From Capitulum mitella (Eukaryota > Arthropoda > Thecostraca > Pollicipedomorpha > Pollicipedidae), in assembly GCA_030062745.1 (NCBI GenBank), contig CP099852.1:18843949-18907948 (forward strand): a stretch of DNA of 64,000 nucleotides. The letters are read 5' to 3'. Positions within the stretch are counted from its first letter, which is position 1; the number at the start of each line of letters is the position of its first letter. The position numbers were made by a program, and so were the translations under genes. Below are positions 43,170-56,300 of this stretch, one piece after another. The notes under the pieces were generated by a model, which saw only the letters and a list, made by a program, of their open reading frames with translations, was not told where the DNA came from and did no database searches.

Positions 43170-43434
43170 GGCAAAGCAGCCTGCTGCAGTCCAAGGCGCC
43201 GGAAACACGTCGAAACCCAACCAACGGCGCGTCACCGAACACTCGTTCAAGTTAGCGCACCGCGTGACAAGTCTACGAATAGTGAGTAGGGAAATTGGTG
43301 ATTACCTTTGGGATGATTTTGGACCAAGTTTAAACATATTTCGAATATCATATTAATTTCATAAATTTAATATATGTAAAAGAGGACTAAATGTGGTTCT
43401 ATATGACAAAACATGTAACTTTTATATTCAACTG

Positions 43435-43620
43435 CAGCTCTATGTCATGACGTCATATGCATCCTTGTCCGAATCTTTTTTCCGACATCCGGTAGAAATT
43501 CGGACAAGGGTTTCGACCGTTGGTCATGGATTACCTACTACTGGATTGGAAACTTCGCCATTTTTCTATTGTTGTCGGCGACAGCGCGCCGCAACCGCCA
43601 TCTAGCGCCGAGAATATCGT
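43435..43620 (+). repeat. Internal copy of the Harbinger-type terminal region
   Basis: The segment with ATTCGGACAAGG, GTTGGTCATGGATTACC and ACTGGATTGGAAACT matches, as reverse complement, the right end of the element at about 45650-45750 (ACTGGATTGGAAACTCGCC on the opposite strand). It thus forms an inverted pair bounding 43435-45817 and suggests a related element nested in, or forming, the right part of the Harbinger unit. Confidence 0.6.
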
Positions 43621-44145
43621 TAGCGAGGAATACTTTCGGCCTCTCGTAACAACTGCTGCTTAATGTCACCATAATTTCTCGTTTTCAGCTGGTGCTCAAG
43701 ATATCGGGTACTAAGGTACTTACCAGACAACCTTCTGTGGCTGTTAGTAAAAACACAGTCTGCCGCGAGAAGGCCGCCACATCAGACTGCGTCTCCATTT
43801 TTAACCACCAGAAGGAGACCCCGGCAGAAGGCGGAAAGTGAACGCCACGGCCTATCGGGCAGGTATCTTGTTTCGGTCCAGCGGACTCAGCCAGCGGACT
43901 CGGGCAGGTGGACTCAGCCGCCAAGACTGGGACAGTCGGACTCGGCAAAGCGAATGAACTCGACCGGGTGGACCGCCACCCGGCCGGCTGACTCCTGCTG
44001 GAGAACACTTTCCATCTATTTCACTGCCGTGTGGGGCGCGACGACACCTTCAGGCGTTTCCGGCTGAGCCGGTTGGTGCTTCTGCCGTTCATGGCGGTGG
44101 TGCGCATGCACAGAATGTGGAGCTGCATGCGGATGAATCGGGCCA

Positions 44146-44840
44146 TTATCCCCCGCAAACGGCCAGTTTCGCATAGCCCAGCATCCACCTCCTGATACTG
44201 GGGAGTATCTTCGATACAGCATAAACTTTTGTCCGATGCCATGTTTCTTTAAATGCACTCAGCGCCTGTGGTTGAGTGATCTCGTAAGCCGCCGCCACAG
44301 CTCGGAACAGCGGCTCAGAAGGAGCCTTAAGGCTGCCGACGTCAGCAGAGGTGAGGCCGGTGTAACTCTTCAGTCCCAACAGCGTCTCTCTGCTGCGCCG
44401 GACAACCCTGTCCGGGCTGAGGAGGGCACTGGTGCATTGCTCACAGGAGTGGTTCTGGCCCTCCTTATGGGCCAGCCAACCAGCGACATACGTCAGTACG
44501 TTCTCGGTGACGCAATCTACTATAATGGGACTGATTGAAGTGATATCACGTGCAAACTGCACGACGGTTTCAGGCATTGGGCGGTGAGGTCGAGATGCGG
44601 CAGACGTGGCGACGGCCAACAGTCTGTCTGCATCTGGTTCACAGTTTGCGTCGTCAGGTGACCGCAGCACGCTGTTCATGCTGCTTTTCCGGTAGGCTTG
44701 ACGGAACTGAGTCGGGTCGGGATGGTCGTTTTGGCCATTGACCTGACGAATGGTGCCAAAGAAATTTTCCAGTGAATCCTGATTGAATCACCGTGTACAG
44801 AGGAATTTAAGGATGTCTTTGACACTGTTCCATAGCAAGT
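44146..44840 (-). pseudogene. P-element/THAP9-like transposase fragment (C-terminal part)
   Basis: The minus-strand frame encodes FNQDSLENFFGTIRQVNG, then TQFRQAYRK, YVAGWLAHKEGQNHSCEQC and GLKSYTGLTSADVGSL. These are the order and motifs of the C-terminal region of P-type (THAP9-like) transposases. The THAP DNA-binding domain and the upstream catalytic portion are absent, and a TGA at 44790-44788 interrupts the frame just before FNQDSL. Upstream it runs into an AGTCA repeat. It is a dead fragment carried inside the Harbinger unit. Confidence 0.85.
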
Positions 44841-44920
44841 CAAGAAAAGTCAAGTCAAAAGTCAAGTCAAGTCAAAGTCAAGTCAAAAGTCAATAGAAAA
44901 GTCAAGTCTGGTGCAGACCG
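44836..44920. repeat. AGTCA/AAAGTCA short tandem repeat
   Basis: About twelve copies of AAGTC/AAAAGTC with 5-7 bp spacing adjoin the broken upstream edge of the P-type transposase fragment. Confidence 0.9.
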
Positions 44921-45649
44921 CTTTGAGTTCTTGCAGTTAATTGCCCCACAGCAGGCACTGCTGTCCTTCTTGAATGGATTCATGATCAAGGTCAATCAAC
45001 GGATGTAAGCACGTACTGAAGCCTTACATGCACCTGTAATAAATACTTTTAGTGCATTTCTATGTATCAGGAACATGGCTAAGGCCTATATTTCCCAGCC
45101 TCACATATAGCATGACTGAAGAACACATGATAAGACACACAACTTGACAAAACACTTTGGACACTTGAGCCCAAGGGGCTGTGTCTCCTAACCCATGAGC
45201 ATAAAAACACAGATATAGCAGACCTTGTAATGATGCACTTGTTGTAACAGTTGTTCACCAAGTGATCAGAGAGGCCAGGTTAGCCTTGGTTATTTCCACC
45301 TGTTTGGGATGACTGGGATGAGGAGGCTGGGAAAGGGGTTGATGGTCCAGACAGTTCTGGAATCCATGAACAGTCGGGCGTCAGTACGTCGTCCGACACC
45401 CATCACAACGGCGCAGGGCAAGGAATATCCATTTCTCTGTTTCACGAAGTACCCTATGCACCTCACGCCGTACAGGTGGTTTAGAACTTACATTAACATA
45501 CGACAAGGCGCCTCACACTAGCAAGCGGATATCAAACCGAGGCGCGAAGCCAGAACTATCTTCCCCGAACCGGCGCGACACGTGTCCACCACGTGCCCAT
45601 TGCCCGAAAACGTTTGCAGCGTTGCTCGGCTCCTCGATCACAACATTCC

Positions 45650-45817
45650 TGTCAATAGATGGTGCCAGTGTCGCCGCTGTCGCGATTCTGCGGCGAGTTT
45701 CCAATCCAGTGGTATAATCCATGCGTTGGTGAAACACGAATTCGGACAGTGATAATTTATCGCGTCGGAATAAATCTTTTTCCGACAAGTCGAGATAAAT
45801 TTTGGTGCAACAGACCT
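45650..45817 (-). repeat. Right terminal inverted repeat region of the Harbinger element
   Basis: Read on the minus strand from 45817 it begins AGGTCTGTTGCACCAAAATT and continues with TTCCGAC, GTCCGAATTCG and TGTTTCACCAACG, in the same order as the left end. It is followed by the CAG duplication at 45818-45820. Confidence 0.75.
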
Positions 45818-45820
45818 CAG

Positions 45821-48800
45821 AAGCGAGGAGGCACCACCTGCGGCATGGCGGAGCCCTCACAAAGGACAATGTAAACAAGATTTGTAAACCCCAGTCAGCT
45901 CCCGACTGCTGACCCCTGAGCTGGTAGGCTGTGCCGCGATACCACTAGTTCGGCGGCACAGCAGTGTTCAGGCGGTATTACGAATTTTCTCCGCTGCGAA
46001 TCAGAAGCTCCAGGGAGATCGGTCGACCATGTGAACATTCGGTTTCGCTCGCTATCGAGCACGTGCAGGTCACGTGCGCCAGTTGCGCAGTGTTGTTAGT
46101 TTTGTCTGCCTTGGTACGTCGACATTTTACATGACGACACAGTCGTGCTCGCAATGGAATTCAAGTCTCAGACACGCATTCAGTCCGCCGGCTTGAGAGG
46201 CATGCGAGCAGGAGAGTTTTAAAGTTGCCACGACCATGATTAGGTTTATGACTACAGAACCAATAGTGTTCTGAGGCCCTGTCTTTTCTCGCAGCACCAA
46301 TGGGTGTCTACTAAATTTTACAGATTTATGGGGTCGCTGTCATAGTTCTTCATGGTGCGCTAGATCCGCGTGGAAAAATTTCTAATCCATGCTCTTGCCT
46401 GCTACAAGCAGTGCGACAATTTGATCAATGTATAAATAGGAACTAACTGGCCTAATGAAGCAAAGCTTTTCAGAGAAAAAGATGATCTTTATATGTACAC
46501 AGTAAAAGCAAAAATACTTCTTCCAGTGGGCATGAGACATCCCCACAACGCTTGAAATCACTTCATGATATCCCACATCACTGAGTGATGTCTCTTTATC
46601 AGCTGTCCGCAATTGTCGCGGACTTCCTTTCGCGGCTCCACGCCGCCACCAACGACCAGTTCAGTTTAAGCCCAAGCAGGAGCCCCTATCGTTCGACGGT
46701 TTTCCTCTTCCAACCTTTGACATTTGGAGGAGACGGAGGGCTGCCAGCCACACCGCTCGATTGCGGTCGGCTGCACTGCTGAACTTTTGGTATGCGGCCC
46801 AGCCTTTGTGTTCGGCTTGCTTGGCATCCTGGGATGCTTGGCATCCATGCCAAGTATCGACACTGGGCGGGGCTTAATTTTTTTACGTCGACAGAGTCAC
46901 CTGTACTCCATTGTCCTCAGCTGAGTACTGTTACAGCTCGCAGCACCATAGTCACCACGATCGTCAATGGAAGGCGGCATGGTGGGTAGCAAGACGGCTT
47001 GTGGAATGGGCTGGGCAATGCAGGAAACGCCATGGCCTCCATCATCGTCAGTAAAGCAAGCACCGCCGCGTCACTCATTATCAATTTCAAGAAAACGACC
47101 TGAGAAGAGTGCCGTTCAAAATTTCGCATCGGGAATTACCGCGTCTGCCTGAACGATCACCAACGCTGTCACCGTCGCCGCCCGCGCCAATTTTCATAAC
47201 ACCGCTACTGCTACCGACCGATTTTCGGCGCAGACTCAGGCGCTGTCATCATATCGTATTTATTTCAGCGTTCACCTCGTTGATGTTCTGTCCAAGTGCA
47301 ACATAAAAACATTTTCGGGCGATATAAAACGATGGAAAATAAAGCTAAATAAATGTCCTAACGCCAAAGGGAGTTCCAGAGAAAGCCAGACGGAACTCCA
47401 ATTTGCAAGCTGAACACAATCATCTTCCACAGCGGAAAATCAATAGAAAAATCTGAACGACAGCTTGTCTTTTTTTCTTGTCTTTATATATTTGTTGATA
47501 TGTCAACGGTCCTTATTCGCCTGTATCTCATCCCTTTATATAACTTTTAACAGACGCTCATAAATATGGCGCAATGAATTCCGACTAAAATACATAAATA
47601 AAAACATAAAAAATACAAAATAAAAGAACTTGTTACTTAAAAAGGCATGCCTGGTAACATGCAAAATAACAACTAAGTCAAAATAAAAAAAAATAGTGAA
47701 AAAAATAGTGAAGGGGCGTCTGCAAAGGACTTCAGACCGTTTCTTTCCAGTTATTGCCAAAGTCCTAATGTTAAGATTTCTAGGAAGTGAGGGGTCTAGG
47801 CCCTTCCGACTTGCTCCCCCGCCGCTCAGAATCTCCAATCATGTCTAAAAGCAGTAACCGCTTTCACTTTACACACTTTCTTCGCGCCTGTTTTAGCTTC
47901 CTAAATTAATCGCATCTAACATCTCAGACCCCCACGATTAGATGAAATTTCACCCCAGCAGCCGGGCCAATGTTTTAGACTTTCCGAGGGTTTCAGCAGT
48001 TACTTCAGGATGCATACGTAATCTTTTGTTTGGCGAGCAGAAAAGTTGCCCGCCATCCATTTTAAACGCCTTTGCCGGCTATCCTCAACTTTATCTGCAC
48101 TTGATCACTGGGATAAAATAAACGGTTAAGCAGCTGCTTTGTTTCGACGTCGGCTTAGTTGCACAGCGGCATTTAAAGGCGAGCTTCAGTCTCTGGGAAA
48201 TGCATTCATTTTTAACAATCCGTGGAGCACACCGAACTCCAGGCATTGTTAGGTCTGTTATGGCGTGCCGATAACGGGTTTAGATGAGGTACTGAAGGGT
48301 TCACTCTGAAAGTCTAAGGCTGAGGACAAGATAATTTGCAACGGGAGCCAGGCAACAAGAGGCTAATTTCGCTCCTGACTGACACGCCTCCGTTTCGTCA
48401 GCACTCGGAATTTTGCGTTTCCATTCATGACAGCACGGATTGAATTATTTTCATCAGAATATGCTTTCTTCAGCGGGCTGAGACGCTCGCGTTTCGCGTT
48501 CAGAACCTGCAAGCGTTTTTAGAGCGTCAGTCGTTGTCGGCTCACCCAGGCCTGGCTTCATTCTGAATCGATTCGAATTGATTCTGAGCCGATTCAGTAA
48601 TTTCACACTTTTGTCACGATGCAGAATTAGAACCTTTACTTGAGAATTAGAACCTTTACAGAATTGGAACCTTTACTCGAGGGCCACAGTGAGTCAGGAA
48701 CACAACTGAATCTCAGGCTTGTTGCCATTCAGTCATTTTTCAGTGAGAACCAGCTCGGGTTCTGATACAGTTATGAAATGAGTGCGCTCTTTAAAAACCT

Positions 48801-48954
48801 CCGTAAATCGGAAGCAAAATCAACTCATAGCTCAATGAATCACCCCGCGAATCGATCCACGCGAGGCGAACCAAACACAGACCTGGTGTCAACAGGCCGG
48901 AGAGAGGCCCTGCACTCTCTCCGCCCGCGCCGGGAGGGAGGGTGGGCCGCTCAC
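45821..48954. other. Gene desert, no gene seen
   Basis: Mostly AT-rich unique-looking DNA. No exon, RNA gene or transposon end was recognised. Short open frames near 46600-47150 overlap on both strands and carry no family motif. Confidence 0.45.
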
Positions 48955-49110
48955 CGCTCATCCGTCCGTTATTAATCCGCGGCCGTGTTTTTCCTGCCTG
49001 CTAATGGAGTTTAATTTGATTATCCGCCGCGCGGCCGACCTTATCAGCGGCGTCAGCGGAGATCGATCAAACGGATGGGCGAACTGCCGGCCCCCGGCGG
49101 CCGCGCCGCT
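48955..49110. promoter_or_regulatory. CpG-rich island with homeodomain- and GATA-type sites
   Basis: A compact GC-rich block contains unexpectedly AT-rich words: ATTAATCC, CTAATGG, TTTAATTTGATTATCC and CTTATCAG, embedded between runs such as CGCGGCCG. The mix of TAAT/ATTA and GATA-type sites in a CpG-rich setting resembles an arthropod developmental enhancer. This is inference from motif content only. Confidence 0.3.
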
Positions 49111-50139
49111 CCGGACTCTGCGCTTCAGACGCGAGACGATCGGTCCACCGTGAGGAGAACCACCCAGCTCGGGGAGACGCGAGATCCGGCTTTCCAGCCT
49201 GAGCCGTCCTCGGTCGCGACTTGTCGGATGTCGCAGCGCAGTTTGCGTAACGAATTCGAACGAGTGACGAAAACGAAAGGTCGCATAAAGGAAGGCGTGC
49301 TTCCCGCTAAACTTGGGGAAACCGTTCACCGCCACTTAAAAGTTAGATGGGAAGGGGCGTTTATCCTTCACCCGGCCGAGGTGGGGTAGCAGATGCTGTA
49401 CTGCAGCCGCGGGTCAATGTGTGTGTGTGTGTGTGTGAAGACGTGTGTGCGTTTTGGAGCAGCTTTGAACTATTACTTCTCAATAGTTCAGCTGATTGCC
49501 GCAACATACGTGCTGCCATCAGCTAGCCTTCCGCCCAATTTATTTCTTTAACACCATTTGGCCGCCTTTTTCCGGAGCCGTTCTTCTCTTGAATGCCAAT
49601 GACGAGACACGTAAATTCCTCCGAGACCCGTCCGTCCTCTGTGGTGTATGCAGCAGCGTCCCTCAGTGGACTCTCGCCAGCGCTGCGTGGGCAGCGGCAG
49701 GGGGCGTAGGAGCGTCCAGGAAAACGGGGAGACGTTTTCCTCACGAGGCTAATGATAAGCTTCCCAAAAGTTCCCCTGTCCCCTGTTCCCCTTTTCCCTG
49801 CTCCCTGTTCCGAGGCCCCTGTGCGGTGGAAGAAAGCGGCAAGCAGCTTTGAAAGCTCCGTCTCTGCCAGCGAGTGGCCCGGCAGAGCTGAGCTCTTGAG
49901 CTCTTGCGACTGTCGTGGTGTGATTTTAGGTGGAGACTGAAGATGGTGACGATGTTCTCCACCAGGACCGCTGCCTGGAGAAATTTTTTCCAAGCCAATG
50001 TAAAACTTAACAAGGCACCGCCATTATCTGAATATCCTTTTCACCCGCGGCTGAAGCAACCGTGACGGTCCCCTATTTTCTCCTATTACGTTCTGCTTTT
50101 TCCTCCTGTGATGTTTCTCACCATTAGAACAATGCCTTC
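49111..50139. other. Gene desert, no gene seen
   Basis: Contains a (GT)7 run near 49424 and a short CCCTGTTCC-type repeat at 49765-49815. No gene was recognised. Confidence 0.4.
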
Positions 50140-50290
50140 ATACGAAACGTCATGGGCAGATAGACAGATAAACAGGCAGACGGACAGACCGACAGACGAC
50201 AGACAGGAGGACAGACATACATGCAGGCAGGCAGACAGACAGAAGCACAGAGAAGCAGAAAAGCAGACAGACAGACAAACAGACAGAGCC
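50140..50290. repeat. GACA/GGCA microsatellite
   Basis: Imperfect AGACAGAC and AGGCAGGC tetranucleotide repeats over about 150 bp, similar in sequence to those at 34709-34830. Confidence 0.9.
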
Positions 50291-52744
50291 GATGCCAAAG
50301 CTAGAAACACCTTCATTGTATTCTGCAGACGATGGCTGTAACGTGCTCTTCTGTAGATAGGCCCACCGTCTGGCGGTCGGGTCGAATTCTATTGACTCTG
50401 CGCCATTTGCTAGGTGGCGTCAGGATCGCCACGTCAGCTGACGCCGGAGGTGGCTCGCGACCCCGGGTCAGCTGGAAATGCTCGATGAGTTTCCATCGCC
50501 TTCTGAACAGGTCGTTTCCGCTGTCAGCTGACCCAGGGTCACGGGCTCCGCCGAGTGGAGGGGTCAGAGGGTGTGGCGGCGTGGCAGCGCGCGGTCGCAA
50601 CCGGCCGTCATGTAAGGCAAATACAGGCCCAGTTTGCGAGACGAAATTCCATAGAGCTAGACTCTGACCGGTCCAGACGCACATGGCCATTGTCTGCCAT
50701 ATGCAGTTCCCTGCAATGCAGTTCACCTTTTCTGTAATCAAGTCAGCGTCCGACAAAAGCCATGCTTCCAAAAGATGGAACGAATTTCACAGACTTCCTC
50801 AAACTTCATCCGACAGGAAGATTTATAACAGGCATTCCAAACACTTTCCTTGTCTGAATGCCTTCCGGCTAGACTGGCCCTTTCATCAGAAGGTATTGGC
50901 CAATGAACGCTGGTTTGGCTCTTTATGGGCTCGGCTCAGTGACATAAAGGACAACGCATTGGACATTAGAATTCGCAGTGCTGTTGGAACAGACTTTAAC
51001 ATCCCTATCGTTTCATGTGAAATGGACAAGCTATCCTTTATTACGATTTACTTATAGTGTTATTTAATTTAGATATTTCGAATAATATGGGTACCCATCG
51101 CTCATACAGGCACGAACAATTTCTTTCAGAATTTACATGAATTATTTCATTCATCGAAAATGCTGGCAGATAGGTCGATTGTGGTAATTGCCAGAGCATG
51201 TAATTTTGATCGCAATTCGGACCTGTTTCACCAACAGCGGCAGCAGCTCTAGGCCTTATATTTCTTTTTCGTTGACCTTACCCAAAATGAGTTGCCAGTT
51301 TCATCTAGTTTGTATACCACTCGTAGGTGGAAATGACTAGCGCATTCCGCACACATATGCGGACCAGACCCAACAGTTCTTCACCGCACGCTTGGTACGG
51401 AAACCACGTCCCGAAACACGCCATTTCCGTTTCCGAGTCGGCGAACGCATAATCCTGGCGCCATCCCTCACCCCCCCCCCCCACCCGCAAATCCCGGCCA
51501 ATAACGCGGCTCCTCGCCGGCTGCCGAGCTTCTTCTGGCGGCAAAGAAGCGGCGCATCTTGCGCTGTCGCCGGCCAGGACGACGGCCTCATCCATCCCGG
51601 CGGCCGCCGCCGCGGCCGTCGTCCATCACTGCAGTCCAGCGCCCCCCGGCTGGGGGGCGGCCATCGCTACCGGCGGGGGGGGGGGGAAGCGGGGCCACGT
51701 CGGTCGCGGCCGAACGGTCGTCAAAATAATGATAATTAGATTCGTCGCGGAAATCGGGAAGCGGAGTGTGATGGCGGGGTCCGGGGCAGGAAACGCTGAC
51801 GGAGGGCTGGCGCTGCCGTGCCAGGGCGGGCGGGCGGAGACGGGGAGCTGGACAGGGGAGAGCGGCAGAGGAAAGAGGGGCACGTGGAAATGCGGGTAGG
51901 AATGGAGAAACATCCAGGAAACGAGAAATTTGCTGGATTCTGAGGGGTAAGTCTAAAACGTTGTAGAAGGTATCTTTGCAATGCCGCAAACCTTCCTCCA
52001 GAGGTGAAAAAATGGCCGCAGTTTCCACCAACAAAATTTTCCACCGCAAAATTTTCGCTACTCCGAAATCGAAGCCCCCTAAAATTTCGTCTAAAAAAGC
52101 ACGCTTGATTTTCAAGCTATGCAACAATTTTGTGGCGTTTTGACTTTTAGCTGGGAAAAATAATTACATTGTCAGGAAAAACCTTACCATCTGTGTGCGT
52201 ATGGATTATCCAGCCCAATTTGGAATCCTTAAAAATCCCCAGTTTCAGGGGGAACATTGGGAACGTGATCCAAATACGACATGGTACAGTACAGTCTGTT
52301 ACAGTTCACTTCCCTTGCATTGGCGTGCTCTCATTTGTCTCACCTGCTGCAGAAGAGCACAGTAAGCAAACTTTGCGATTTAGATACCTGTCCTTCCAAA
52401 TATTTCCGCCATCGATTACTACCGGTGGGAAGCTGCGTTTTTTAGCAAGCAGAGGTTTTTGATACCGAACGTAAAGGAATACAGCTTAACAAAAGGCACC
52501 CCATTACATCCAATTTACGGCAGGCAGAAAACACTCCATGCTCTTCGGAATCTCCCGGGCAAAATCAGATGAATGGGGAGCGGGCTGCAAATCCTTCATC
52601 GCGATTCATCTGATTCCGTTAAACTTGAGGAGTTTTATTCATTGACTCGGGTTTTAAAAGCTGAGATTCAATTTTTGTCATGGAGAATGGCCAGAAATCT
52701 AAAATTTTCACCGTCGTACGTTGCCATGTTGGCGCTATTTTGAA
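50291..52744. other. Gene desert with one CpG-rich patch
   Basis: No gene was recognised. A CpG-rich block at 51560-51740 carries GTCGTCAAAATAATGATAATTAG at its edge, a possible homeodomain site cluster. The rest is AT-rich. Confidence 0.35.
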
Positions 52745-52905
52745 CCCCTACCTTCTTCTCTTTCTTTCTTTTTTTCTTTTCTTCTTTCTTTCTCCTCCTC
52801 TCTCCTCATCCTTTCCCTCTCCCCCTCTCTCTCTCTTCTATCTTCCCCTCTCTCTCTCTCTCTCTCTCTTTTTCTCCCTTCCTATCTTTCTATTTCCCTC
52901 CACAT
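52745..52905. repeat. Pyrimidine-rich (CT)n tract
   Basis: About 160 bp almost entirely C and T, with CTCTCTCT runs. It immediately precedes a CpG-rich block. Confidence 0.85.
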
Positions 52906-53345
52906 TTGCTCGTGGCGCCTATCCGTACCTCACACCGGCGCCGAGTGACCGAGAAGGCGCGCAGCCCTCGAACTTCGTACTTCATACCGGCGACGACGGC
53001 CGTCGTCAGCGGCGGCCCTCGACAGACGCGGCGCTTCTCCGGCGGAGACCGATGGTCGCCGCCGCCGGCCGAGTGGCGGTGATTTCCCTGCTGAGCGGTC
53101 CGGGCCGGCGGCCATGCGTCAGCGGACCGGCCGCCGGCCGACCGGCCGGCCGCCAATTACTTTTCGCCGGCTCATCTCCGCCCGGCTGCTCCGCCGGGCC
53201 CCGAGGCCATTCCCCCGTCGCCATCAGCGCCGCTCCGTCGTTCTCCTCCCGGCCTGTCCCCCTGACTGCAGGTGGTGCGACCTCCGCGGCCGTCCGTGGC
53301 GGGGGCCGCAATCCGCCGCCGGCATTCGTCGTTCTACCGATTCTT
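52906..53345. promoter_or_regulatory. CpG island
   Basis: About 440 bp of strongly CpG-rich DNA between AT-rich flanks, with one embedded CCAATTACTTTTC. No exon was recognised inside. It could be an unmethylated promoter or enhancer; the call rests on composition alone. Confidence 0.3.
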
Positions 53346-56300
53346 CGTCGTTCTACCGATTCTTTGGCGAGTGGCCTCGCGCGCGCGATATAGGCACGCG
53401 CTTTGACTGCGAACTGGTTAGCATTCATGTATGCATCAGGAAATCGGGAATTGCATTTGCATCTTGATAAAATCAGCGAGAAGTTTGTTAGTAAACAGCT
53501 CTTTGGAATGCAGTGGCAGAGGTTTTCTGTTTTCCTATTGTGATCCTCTTTTCATAAAGGTATGCACCTCAGCTGCGAGATTCGTTAGAACAAGAACAAT
53601 GGCTGCTACTGTGAGTCATGCACTGCTTTCGTAAAGTGATGTCCTCAAACTCTAATCGAAATACCGTTCCTGGCGCTGCGAAGGCGCAGAGTGCACATCT
53701 CACGCACCGCAGGTTTTACCCAGAAAACGACTGCCTGAAATGTAAAACAAAAGAAACCGGTAAAACAAACATAAATATGTAGGCCGAAAATGCCATCGAG
53801 CAGCTGTTTGTACCAATGGTCCGCCAGAAATGTGGTGACCTAGAACCTCGACTAACGACGTGCAACACATAGATGAAGAGAGATGTTTCAGGTGATGAGC
53901 ATAAAACATTAACGGTAATGAGTGATAAAACAAAAACCGAAAAAAGGAAAGCACGCGTTAAAAATTTGATACGAATACCGCGCTCAATGAACTGACTCAA
54001 AGGTACACGCACGGAATTTCGGGGGTGCCTCCAGATGCGATTAAGGCCTCGCAGACGCTATGGTAGTTCCGCAGCTGAAGTAAAATGTCTATATTTTTAC
54101 GTCAATGTAGGGAAAAATGGCGAAACTAGGCGATCTTTCGTTCCTGACTTGACGTTTTAAAAATTACTATGTGGCAGAAATCATCTTTACTTTTTGTATT
54201 ATGGAGCTGATTACCATTTACTGCCCGAAGGTGTACCTCCAGGCCTGATTATTTTCCCCTCATTAATTTTAGCTGAGGTTTAGTTTATTCAAAGATTATC
54301 AACAGTTATACCTACCCAATATCTGACGATGTCATTTCAGTAATATGTCAAGTGCGTACAATGACAAATGCAAATAATAGCAACAGATTAAAGGCACACC
54401 GTGATGTGAAAACCACGCACAAATGCATTCACAAATGGCAAGGTATGCTAAAAAGTACAAAAGGTGAAAAATGAAGCTTAACGCTTTGCGTGCTCACTGG
54501 AGGAAATGACAAAAATCGTCCACCCTCGTGTTTTTAACTTTGTCATTAATAAAGTTAGAGGGCTATCATTTCGTCTGTTTATTGCTGTACGCCTGGTGAG
54601 TCTCATCTCTCCGAATTTCTAGAATTGGTCCGTAACTTTCCCCACAACGGCCTGGCGAGCACGGGAGGCGGGTCACGTGGTCGGCCCATCGTCGGCGGCG
54701 GACGGTCGCAGGCGGGTCGGGCCGTGGAACGGCCACTGAGTCGTGGGCCAAGTCCACACGATCAAGAACCCTGAAAAACGCATTTGCCATGCGTGTCACT
54801 CGAGCTAATGGCCCATTCTTCACGCTGTTTATGAGGGCATAAGTCGGCATAAAAGGAGGACAGATCACGACATGAAGGCAAGAGGAGGAAATAACGGAGA
54901 AGAGCGCCGAACAAGATTAGTCAATTTTGCCTCTCAGGTGTTTCGTGCGAGCCGTATATCATGTTATTGCTCCGCGTGGTTTCAGACTGGCCAGTTCAAG
55001 AGGAGCGAGTAATTCCGAGCATGATAAAGTGAGAGATGTGACCCACGGAGGAACGAGCGAGTTCATCCAGATCAAAGAGATTTGCTCGAAAGTTACAAAC
55101 TAGCTTGTTTTTTTTAACGACTCGGGGACATCTAATCTGCTACCTCATTTGACCCCGTGCAGTACGCCTAATACGATACCGCACCCTTGGTTTTGCATCG
55201 GGCATTACCCATTTTACTAATGTAAGCACGCTGTATAAACATCGGACGGAAATGTTCAGGCTTAACACTGACCCCGCCAGTCTCAGTGCCATTCCGAGTC
55301 GGCCACCCAGGACATTTCCGTGACCTAGCGTGAGAGGACATTGGATGAAGGCTGGAAGTCTGGCTTCAGGTGAAATCAGCCACAGTACGGCTTCTCAAAT
55401 GTCCCTGCTCAAACCAGAGGCTCCAAAGCGTCCAGAGCGGGTCGAAAAAAATCGACACAGTCAGTCCCGCCTGACTAAATGCGGAAAAAACCGTATCGCG
55501 CCAGGAGATGACAACGAATGTCCGACCCTTTCCACCAGCTGAGACAGCTCTCTCTCTCTCCCTGTTAACGAGCCCATTACGCAGTCTCTGGATGCATCGG
55601 CGGCGGAGCCGCAGCACAAGGCATGCCCGGCCGCGGAAATCCGAGCAGACGCCATCTTGGTCGCGGCCTCATCAAGCTCATTAGGCGTCGCAATCAGCGA
55701 GGATCTCCACGAAAATCGCTCGAGCCGTTGCTATGCTTTCACCGCGCTCCGCCATCGGCAAAAGAAAGTGGCTTCGTGTGGCGTCGACTGCTGCGCGTGG
55801 AGGAACAGAGCATCGAGGTCGTCACCAGTTTCCCAGCCGGCTGCCCGGCGACGCGCACTCAGGAAATGCATGCGTATAGCAAGATTCATTCAATAGGCAG
55901 TTCTCCCCGCGCTGGGCACTCTTAGATTGGCCAGCACGAGACCAACGCTCTCAGCCCGGAGCGTCTGGCACAATGTCCCGTCTGGTTAACGTCGACATTT
56001 CAGTTACCCAGCGGCGATCGCCATGTCAGAACGTAACGACTGGTCAGAGCTGGTTACCATCGCTGTTCCGACTACCCTACGGCGGTCGCCATATCAGAAT
56101 ATGACAACTGGTCAGGGCGAACAGTACGTGATAAATCGCAAAAACACCAACTTCAGTCCTCCCGCTGTGAAGGTCCACCGACCGTAACAGGGTGGGAGCG
56201 AGCGGAGGGGGGGGGGGTCAGTAGGAGTACCGACCGCGCACCGTCTCCAGAACCGAGCCTGAGCCCCTCGAGACCGGCCTCGAGCCCGGTGTCGGTCCGG

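Larger units (their letters stand above)
36024..45817 (+). mobile_element. PIF/Harbinger DNA transposon, 9.8 kb, two genes plus nested debris
   Basis: The left end reads AGGCCTATTTCACCAAAATT and the right end (complement) AGGTCTGTTGCACCAAAATT, 17 of 20 identical, each flanked by CAG (36021-36023 and 45818-45820). A 3-bp CWG duplication is known for animal Harbinger elements. Similarity continues inward with TTCCGAC and TGTTTCACCAACG. Inside are a DDE transposase (plus strand, 36353-39799) and a convergent Myb/SANT-like protein (minus, 43169-40143), the standard Harbinger pair. The right 2.4 kb carries a P-type transposase fragment and an extra inverted copy of the terminal region, so it probably contains a nested insertion. 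The element interior is AT-richer than its surroundings. Confidence 0.85.

Noticed and set aside
45513-45878. 121-codon minus-strand open frame at the Harbinger right end
   Set aside because: It crosses the element boundary and terminal repeat; the translated sequence reflects the terminal repeat rather than a protein.
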